Below are positions 1 to 4,162 of a stretch of 7,039 nucleotides of DNA, piece by piece. The stretch spans positions 1 to 7,039 of the forward strand of contig WGAH01000010.1 in NCBI GenBank assembly GCA_015489145.1, in the 5' to 3' direction. Made by a program: the position numbers and the translations under genes. The notes beneath the pieces are model-generated. The model had not been told where the DNA came from. It was given only the letters and a program-made list of their open reading frames with translations, and did not search any database. The stretch is from Deltaproteobacteria bacterium. GTDB lineage: Bacteria > Myxococcota_A > UBA796 > UBA2385. Within the stretch, counting starts at the first letter, position 1; each line of letters starts with the position of its first letter.

Positions 1-2
1 CC

Positions 3-869
3 CCCATGCCCGGCCGCCCCGGCCACGCCCTCGTCAGCATGGGCAACTACTTCTTCCGCACCGACGCCCTCGTCGACGCCCTCGTCGAGGACGCGGCCAT
101 CCCGGATTCCCACCACGACTTCGGGCGGGACATCATCCCCCGCATGGTCGAGGCGGGCCGGAAGGTCTACATCTACGACTTCGCGACCAACCGCATCCCC
201 GGCGAGCCCGAGGAGGCGCGGCCCTACTGGCGGGACGTGGGCACCATCGACTCCTACTTCCTCGCCAACATGGAGCTTCGCAGCCCGCTGCCCACCCTGA
301 ACCTCTACAACCGCAAGTGGCGCATCCGGTCGGCCATGCGCGACTACCCGCCGGCCCGCTTCGTCCGCCACGAGGGCTACCCCCCCGCCGACAGCGTCGA
401 CAGCCTGGTCTGCGAGGGGTCCATCGTCCAGAGCGCCGAGCTTCGCGAGGTCCTCGTCGGCTACGACTGCTTCATCCGCGCCGGCGCCAAGGTGCAGTGG
501 TCGGTGCTGCTCAGCGGGTGCAGCGTCGGGGCCGGCGCCCGCCTCCGGTCGGTGGTCCTCGACAAGAACTGCACCATCGACCCCCACACGATGATCGGCT
601 TCGACGCGGAGGCCGACGCCGAGCGCTTCCCCTTCCGCACCCCGAGCGGCCTGGTCGTGCTGCCCAAGGGCACCCACGTCCCCGCCGAGGGGCCGATCGA
701 GCTCGCCTACGACGTGGCGGAGCTGCTCGCCAAGGATCCGGTCACGGGGCCGATCCTCCGGGAATTCGAGGGGCGGATCCGCGTGGGCGACCAGCACCGC
801 CACTCCAACCACTCGGCGGGACCGCGCTACCGCACCCGGGGCTCCCTGTCCCGCTCCCTGTCGGGCTGA
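3..869 (+). CDS. glgC: Glucose-1-phosphate adenylyltransferase (ADP-glucose pyrophosphorylase), 5'-truncated by window edge
   Basis: GlgC makes ADP-glucose from glucose-1-phosphate and ATP, the first committed step of bacterial glycogen synthesis in the cytoplasm. About 288 residues are visible. By comparison with the remembered E. coli protein, roughly the first 200 residues, including the N-terminal nucleotide-binding GGxGTRL loop, lie left of the window. The frame is open to base 3, and the Met codon at 6 is internal. Family blocks are seen in order: SMGNYFF, then SHHDFGRDIIP, then YWRDVGTIDSYFLANM (the conserved YWRDVGT region). A C-terminal left-handed beta-helix follows, recognisable from hexapeptide-like turns around SLVCEGSIVQSA, CSVGAGARLRSVVLDKNC and IDPHTMIG. 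After the usual end of the family (RFPFRTPSGLVVL) there are about 50 further residues, with a His-rich stretch (GDQHRHSNHS) and a Ser/Arg tail. Stop is TGA at 867-869. Identification is firm. The tail is lineage-specific and of unknown role. Confidence 0.95.
   Translation, partial: PMPGRPGHALVSMGNYFFRTDALVDALVEDAAIPDSHHDFGRDIIPRMVEAGRKVYIYDFATNRIPGEPEEARPYWRDVGTIDSYFLANMELRSPLPTLNLYNRKWRIRSAMRDYPPARFVRHEGYPPADSVDSLVCEGSIVQSAELREVLVGYDCFIRAGAKVQWSVLLSGCSVGAGARLRSVVLDKNCTIDPHTMIGFDAEADAERFPFRTPSGLVVLPKGTHVPAEGPIELAYDVAELLAKDPVTGPILREFEGRIRVGDQHRHSNHSAGPRYRTRGSLSRSLSG
841..864 (+). repeat. 12-bp in-frame tandem duplication at the 3' end of glgC
   Basis: Two adjacent 12-base units at 841-852 and 853-864 share their first ten bases (gctccctgtc) and differ in the last two. 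The period is a multiple of three, so the reading frame is kept and the protein ends in a duplicated Ser-Leu-Ser motif (GSLSRSLSG) just before the stop codon. It looks like a slippage duplication in the non-conserved tail. Confidence 0.6.
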
Positions 870-895
870 CCGCCCCACCGCCCGGGGCATCTCCA

Positions 896-920
896 CGCCC
901 GACCGCCGGCGGTCCGGGCG
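896..920 (+). terminator. GC-rich stem-loop after glgC, possible terminator
   Basis: Bases 896-905 pair with 910-920, giving a ten-base-pair stem with a single bulged C (915) and a CCGG loop (906-909). The core 901-914 is a perfect 14-base palindrome. It starts 27 bases after the glgC stop in the convergent gap, which is where a terminator is expected. No T-run follows, so it is not a canonical intrinsic terminator. High-GC genomes often lack the T-run, so a termination or 3'-end-protecting role remains possible. Confidence 0.4.
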
Positions 921-929
921 CCGGTCCCG

Positions 930-1154
930 TGTTCCCGCGCGCTCGCGGCGTGCGACAAGCGAAACATCCCTGCTCACGCGCGCTCACGGCTTGCGACACG
1001 CGAAACACCCCTGCTCACGCGCACTCACGGCTTGCGACAACCGAAACACCCCTGCTCACGCGCACTCACGGCTTGCGGCACGCGAAACACCCCTGCTCAC
1101 GCGCACTCACGGCTTGCGACAACCGAAACACCCCTGCTCACGCGCACTTGCGCG
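930..1154. repeat. Tandem array of five 41-bp repeats between convergent genes
   Basis: Five head-to-tail units begin at 950, 991, 1032, 1073 and 1114, exactly 41 bases apart. Each starts with a ttgcgaca-like segment, continues through cgaaacacccctgctcac and ends in gcgcactcacggc. A decayed half unit (930-949, about 16 of 20 bases matching) precedes the first, and the fifth decays after 1148. Units 2 and 4 carry cacgcg near bases 8-12 while units 3 and 5 carry caaccg, so 991-1072 and 1073-1154 form an 82-base dimer repeated twice. Each full unit has two CTCAC boxes ten bases apart. The whole unit is conserved with no unique spacers, so this is not a CRISPR. The period is not a multiple of three and the array sits between two gene ends, so it is not a protein repeat. 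Function is unknown: candidates are an expanded minisatellite, a protein-binding array or part of a bidirectional 3'-end region. Confidence 0.93.
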
Positions 1155-1155
1155 T
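1140..1155 (-). terminator. Short perfect stem-loop downstream of ppk1, possible terminator
   Basis: Bases 1140-1145 (acgcgc) pair perfectly with 1150-1155 (gcgcgt) around a four-base loop. The hairpin lies 23 bases beyond the ppk1 stop codon, reading on the minus strand, at the edge of the 41-bp array where the fifth repeat has lost part of its sequence. No T-run follows on the ppk1 strand. The location suits a ppk1 transcript end, but a six-pair stem alone is weak evidence. Confidence 0.3.
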
Positions 1156-1178
1156 CAGCCGCCGGGAGCGGGAAGCGG

Positions 1179-3284
1179 TCAGGCGCCGGCGCCCCCGACC
1201 CGCGCCATGAGGGCCTCCTGGGCGCTGAATGGCGCGGCGCCCTCCGGCGGGCGCAGGCGTCGCCACTCGCCGTCCGGCCCGAGCTCCCAGGCCTGGATGT
1301 CGTCGCGCAGGCAGACGCCGAGGGCCTCCTCGTAGATGCGCTCGCGCAGGCGGCGGTCCTCGACGGGCCAGGCGACCTCCACCCGACGCTCGAGGTTGCG
1401 GGTCATCCAGTCGGCGCTGGAGCACCACAGCTCCCGCTCTCCGTCGATGTCGAACCAGTAGACCCGGCTGTGCTCGAGGAAGCGCCCGACGATGGAGCGC
1501 ACCCGCACCGTCTCGCTCACGCCGGGCACCCCGGGGCGCAGGCGGCAGATGCCGCGCACGATGAGGTCGATCTCGACCCCGGCCCGGGAGGCGTCGTAGA
1601 TCGCGCGGATCACCTCCGGCTCGCTCAGCGCGTTCATGCGCGCCACCACCCGCGCCGGGCGCCCCTTGCGGGCGGCCTTCGCCGCCTTGCGAAGCCGGTC
1701 GAGGACCAGCTTCTTGAGCTCGAAGGGGGCCTGGCGCAGGCGCGACAACCGGGCGCGACGGCCGAAGCCCGTGAGCTGCTGGAAGATGCGGTGCACGTCC
1801 TCGCCCACCCGCTTGGAGGCCGTCAGCAGGCCGATGTCGGTGTAGATCCGGGCCGTGCCCGGGTGGTAGTTGCCGGTGCCGAGGTGGACGTAGCGGCGCA
1901 GGCCCTCGCCCTCGCGGCGGACGATGAGCAGCATCTTGCAGTGGGTCTTGAAGCCCACGACGCCGTAGACCACGTTGGCGCCGACTTCCTGCAGGCGCGT
2001 GGCGAGCTCGATGTTCGCCGCCTCGTCGAAGCGGGCGCGCAGCTCGACGACGACGGTGACCTCCTTGCCCACCTGCGCCGCCTCGACCAGGGCGTCGGCG
2101 ATGGGCGAGTCGCTGCCCGTGCGGTACAGCGTCTGCTTGATCGCCAGCACGCTGGGATCGGCGGCGGCCCGGCGCACGAGGTCGACGACGGGGGTGAAGG
2201 ACTCGTAGGGGTGGTGCAGCACCACGTCGCCCCGGCGGATCACGGCGAAGGGGTCGGCGGCGTTCCGAAGCCTCCGCGGCACCCGCGGCAGGAAGGGCGG
2301 GTACTTGAGATCCGGGCGATCCACCAGGTCGTAGAGGGCGGCGAGGCGGTGGAGGTTGACGGGACCGTCCACCCGCACCAGGTCGCCCTCCGCGAGGCCG
2401 AAGCGACGCAGCAGGAAGCGCGCCTCGCTCTCGGGGCAGTTCGCCGCCACCTCCAGGCGCACCGCCTGGCCGTAGCGGCGCCCCGGCAGCTCGCCCTTGA
2501 GCGCGGTGAGCAGGTCGCCGACCTCCTCCTCGTCCACCCACAGGTCGCTGTTGCGGGTCACGCGGAACTGGTGGCAGCCCTGGACGGTCATGCCCGGGAA
2601 GATGCGGTCGACGTGGGCGTGCACCACGCTGCTCAGGAGGACGAAGTCGTAGGGGGCGCCGGCGACCTCGTCGGGAACCGGGATGATGCGCGGCAGGCAG
2701 CGCGGCACCTGGAGCACCGCCACCTCGCCGTTGCGGCCGAAGGCGTCCTCGCCCTCGAGGGTGACGATGAAGTTGAGCCCCTTGTTGAGCACCATGGGGA
2801 AGGGGTGGGCCGGGTCGAGGCCCAGCGGCGTGAGCACCGGCAGCACCTGCTCCTCGAAGAAGCGGAGCACCCAGCGCCGCTGGCGCCCCGTCCAGGCGCT
2901 GCGGCGCAGCAGGCGGATGCCCTCGGCCTCCAGCGCGGGCAGGAGCTCCTCGTTGAGCACGCGGTACTGCTCCTCGACCTGCCGGCGCATGTGCGCGCCG
3001 ATGCGGGCGAGGGACTCGGCGGGGCTCAAGCCGTCGGGACCGCTGCGTCCCACGCCCCAGGCCCGCTGCTCGTGGAGGCCGGCGACGCGGATCTCGACGA
3101 ACTCGTCGAGGTTGGTGCTGCTGATCGTGAGGAAGCGCAGCCGCTCGAGCAGGGGCACCGACGGGTCGCTGGCCATGGCCAGCACCCGGTCGTTGAACGC
3201 CAGCCAGCTCAGCTCCCGGTGGATGAACAGGCCGCGATCGTCCCCTTTCTGCTCGGAGCGCCGGGCGGCGCCGGCCTTCGTCAT
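1179..3284 (-). CDS. ppk1: Polyphosphate kinase 1
   Basis: Ppk1 reversibly polymerises the terminal phosphate of ATP into inorganic polyphosphate, usually as a membrane-associated oligomer, and goes through a phosphohistidine intermediate. The protein is 701 aa, close to the family norm (E. coli about 690), and appears complete. The N-terminal domain shows FIHRELSWLAFNDRVL (residues 20-35) and SSTNLDEFVEIRVAGL (55-70). The first catalytic half has KQTLYRTG (383-390, Arg388) and ELRARFDEAANIE (414-426, Arg418). It also has FKTHCK with the predicted phosphorylated His448, then HLGTGNYHPGTARIYTDIGL (467-486). The second half has FLEHSRVYWF with the second His (605) and SSADWMTRNLERRVEVAWP (622-640). 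Start is ATG at 3284, preceded by a strong GGAGGAGGAG site. An upstream extension in this frame has no homology and would run into the PilZ gene. It is convergent with glgC and divergent from the PilZ gene, so probably monocistronic. Confidence 0.97.
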   Translation of the reverse strand: MTKAGAARRSEQKGDDRGLFIHRELSWLAFNDRVLAMASDPSVPLLERLRFLTISSTNLDEFVEIRVAGLHEQRAWGVGRSGPDGLSPAESLARIGAHMRRQVEEQYRVLNEELLPALEAEGIRLLRRSAWTGRQRRWVLRFFEEQVLPVLTPLGLDPAHPFPMVLNKGLNFIVTLEGEDAFGRNGEVAVLQVPRCLPRIIPVPDEVAGAPYDFVLLSSVVHAHVDRIFPGMTVQGCHQFRVTRNSDLWVDEEEVGDLLTALKGELPGRRYGQAVRLEVAANCPESEARFLLRRFGLAEGDLVRVDGPVNLHRLAALYDLVDRPDLKYPPFLPRVPRRLRNAADPFAVIRRGDVVLHHPYESFTPVVDLVRRAAADPSVLAIKQTLYRTGSDSPIADALVEAAQVGKEVTVVVELRARFDEAANIELATRLQEVGANVVYGVVGFKTHCKMLLIVRREGEGLRRYVHLGTGNYHPGTARIYTDIGLLTASKRVGEDVHRIFQQLTGFGRRARLSRLRQAPFELKKLVLDRLRKAAKAARKGRPARVVARMNALSEPEVIRAIYDASRAGVEIDLIVRGICRLRPGVPGVSETVRVRSIVGRFLEHSRVYWFDIDGERELWCSSADWMTRNLERRVEVAWPVEDRRLRERIYEEALGVCLRDDIQAWELGPDGEWRRLRPPEGAAPFSAQEALMARVGGAGA

Positions 3285-3286
3285 GG

Positions 3287-3296
3287 CTCCTCCTCC
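3287..3296 (-). promoter_or_regulatory. Ribosome binding site of ppk1
   Basis: On the minus strand this reads GGAGGAGGAG, with the first GGAGG seven bases from the ATG at 3284. It is an extended, strong Shine-Dalgarno sequence and fixes the ppk1 start against longer readings of the frame. Confidence 0.85.
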
Positions 3297-3333
3297 GGGT
3301 GGGAGCGGCGCGGCGGCTCCCCTTCCAGTGTTA

Positions 3334-3359
3334 GCCTGCCCTGCCGCGTCCCGGCAGGC
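3334..3359. repeat. Inverted repeat in the ppk1/PilZ divergent spacer
   Basis: gcctgcc (3334-3340) is perfectly complementary to ggcaggc (3353-3359), with 12 bases between. A nested alternative pairs ctgcc (3341-3345) with ggcag (3353-3357). Its place midway between two divergent starts suits an operator for a dimeric regulator or a 5'-leader hairpin. Short G/C-only inverted repeats also arise by chance at this base composition. Confidence 0.35.
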
Positions 3360-3382
3360 GGGGCCTGCGGGCCGCGGGCAGC

Positions 3383-3387
3383 GAGGG
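3383..3387 (+). promoter_or_regulatory. Ribosome binding site that decides the PilZ-gene start
   Basis: GAGGG lies six bases before the GTG at 3394. It supports that GTG over the in-frame ATG at 3283, which would overlap the ppk1 start codon and its translation signal and would add a Pro/Ala/Gly-rich stretch with no domain character. Confidence 0.6.
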
Positions 3388-3393
3388 TCGCGC

Positions 3394-4149
3394 GTGTCTC
3401 CGTCCAGCACCGGCCAGGATGTCGTCCGCTTCACCCCCCGAGGCGCCTTCGAGCACGAGGTGCGGGTGCTCCTCCTCGCCGAGGGCGCCGAGCCCGCGCG
3501 GGTCGGGGTGGCCTGGACGGGGGTGCGCACCGCCGAGCTGGTCCTGCCCCGGGGCGCCGATCCGGATCTCCCCCGGGGCGCCGCCGTGGTGGTGCGCTTC
3601 GAGAGCGAGCGCATCGGCGGCACCTTCGACGCCCCGGCGGTGGTGGCCCGCCACCTCGGCAGCGCCGAGGAGCCGCGCCTGCGCGTCGCCTACCGCGAGG
3701 GGATCAACGCCGAGGGGCGATTCCTCCGCAAGCTCCAGTCCCTGTTCAACCAGCGGCGGGCCTACCGGGTGCGCCCGCCCTCCGGCGAGCGCGTGCCGGT
3801 GCACTTCCGCCCCCCCGGCGGGGGCGGGTGGGTGCGCGGCGAGCTGGTCGACATCTCGGTTCTCGGCATCGCCATCACCCTGCCCGCCGAGGCCGCCGAG
3901 AGGGTCTCCCCCGGCGACCGCGCCCGCGTCGGCCTGGCCCTGCCGGGAGCGCCCACGCTGATCACCGCCCGGGTGCGCGTCGCCAACCTGCTTCCCCTCG
4001 GTCGCACCCGCGCCCGGATCGGCTGCGAGCTGGCGGTGGAACGGCTCGACCACGCGGCGCGACGCGCCATCACCGACTACGTCATGCGCCGGCAGCTCGA
4101 GGAGCGAAGGGCGCGCGGGCCGGCTACCGTACCGGCGGACGAGCCCTGA
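3394..4149 (+). CDS. PilZ-domain protein, predicted c-di-GMP receptor
   Basis: PilZ domains bind the second messenger c-di-GMP and pass the signal to partners controlling motility, exopolysaccharide or envelope functions. From a GTG start the protein has 251 aa. The C-terminal PilZ domain runs from about residue 120 to 235. It has the two ligand-binding signatures in the right order: RRAYR (RxxxR, Arg121 and Arg125) and DISVLG (DxSxxG, Asp153, Ser155, Gly158). The beta-barrel strands PVHFR, ARVGLALP and RARIGCELA follow. Residues 8-115 form a separate beta-rich domain, reminiscent of the N-terminal PilZN/YcgR-like domain of two-domain PilZ proteins, but I cannot confirm the match. No signal peptide or membrane helix is seen, so it is cytoplasmic. 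The next gene starts 13 bases downstream with its own ribosome binding site, which suggests an operon. Binding is predicted from intact motifs; the output is unknown. Confidence 0.88.
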   Translation: MSPSSTGQDVVRFTPRGAFEHEVRVLLLAEGAEPARVGVAWTGVRTAELVLPRGADPDLPRGAAVVVRFESERIGGTFDAPAVVARHLGSAEEPRLRVAYREGINAEGRFLRKLQSLFNQRRAYRVRPPSGERVPVHFRPPGGGGWVRGELVDISVLGIAITLPAEAAERVSPGDRARVGLALPGAPTLITARVRVANLLPLGRTRARIGCELAVERLDHAARRAITDYVMRRQLEERRARGPATVPADEP

Positions 4150-4162
4150 CGACGGAGGCCCC

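Larger units (their letters stand above)
3285..3393. promoter_or_regulatory. Divergent control region between ppk1 and the PilZ operon
   Basis: This 109-base gap separates the start codons of two oppositely oriented genes, so it must hold or overlap promoters for both unless transcription starts further inside the genes. It includes the ppk1 ribosome binding site (3287-3296 read on the minus strand), an inverted repeat (3334-3359) and the PilZ-gene site (3383-3387). The least GC-rich spot is cagtgttagcc (3327-3337). Read from the minus strand it gives aggctaacactg, a possible -10-like element for ppk1, but no convincing -35 partner is visible. I could not recognise a Pho box or any other named operator. 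Confidence 0.4.

Noticed and set aside
950..1154. CRISPR array
   Set aside because: The whole 41-base unit is repeated with no variable spacers, and no cas genes are present.
950..1210. Repeat protein encoded by the array, since all three plus-strand frames stay open through it
   Set aside because: The unit contains no TAA, TAG or TGA on the plus strand, so openness is automatic. A 41-base period shifts frame every unit, there is no plausible start with a ribosome binding site, and the array lies between two gene ends.
3283..3393. Longer PilZ protein starting at the ATG at 3283
   Set aside because: That ATG overlaps the ppk1 start codon. The added residues are Pro/Ala/Gly-rich with no domain character, and the GTG at 3394 has a well-placed ribosome binding site.
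3285..3623. N-terminal extension of ppk1 beyond the ATG at 3284
   Set aside because: The extra residues do not resemble Ppk1 and would overlap the PilZ gene. The ATG at 3284 has a very strong Shine-Dalgarno sequence and gives the normal family length.
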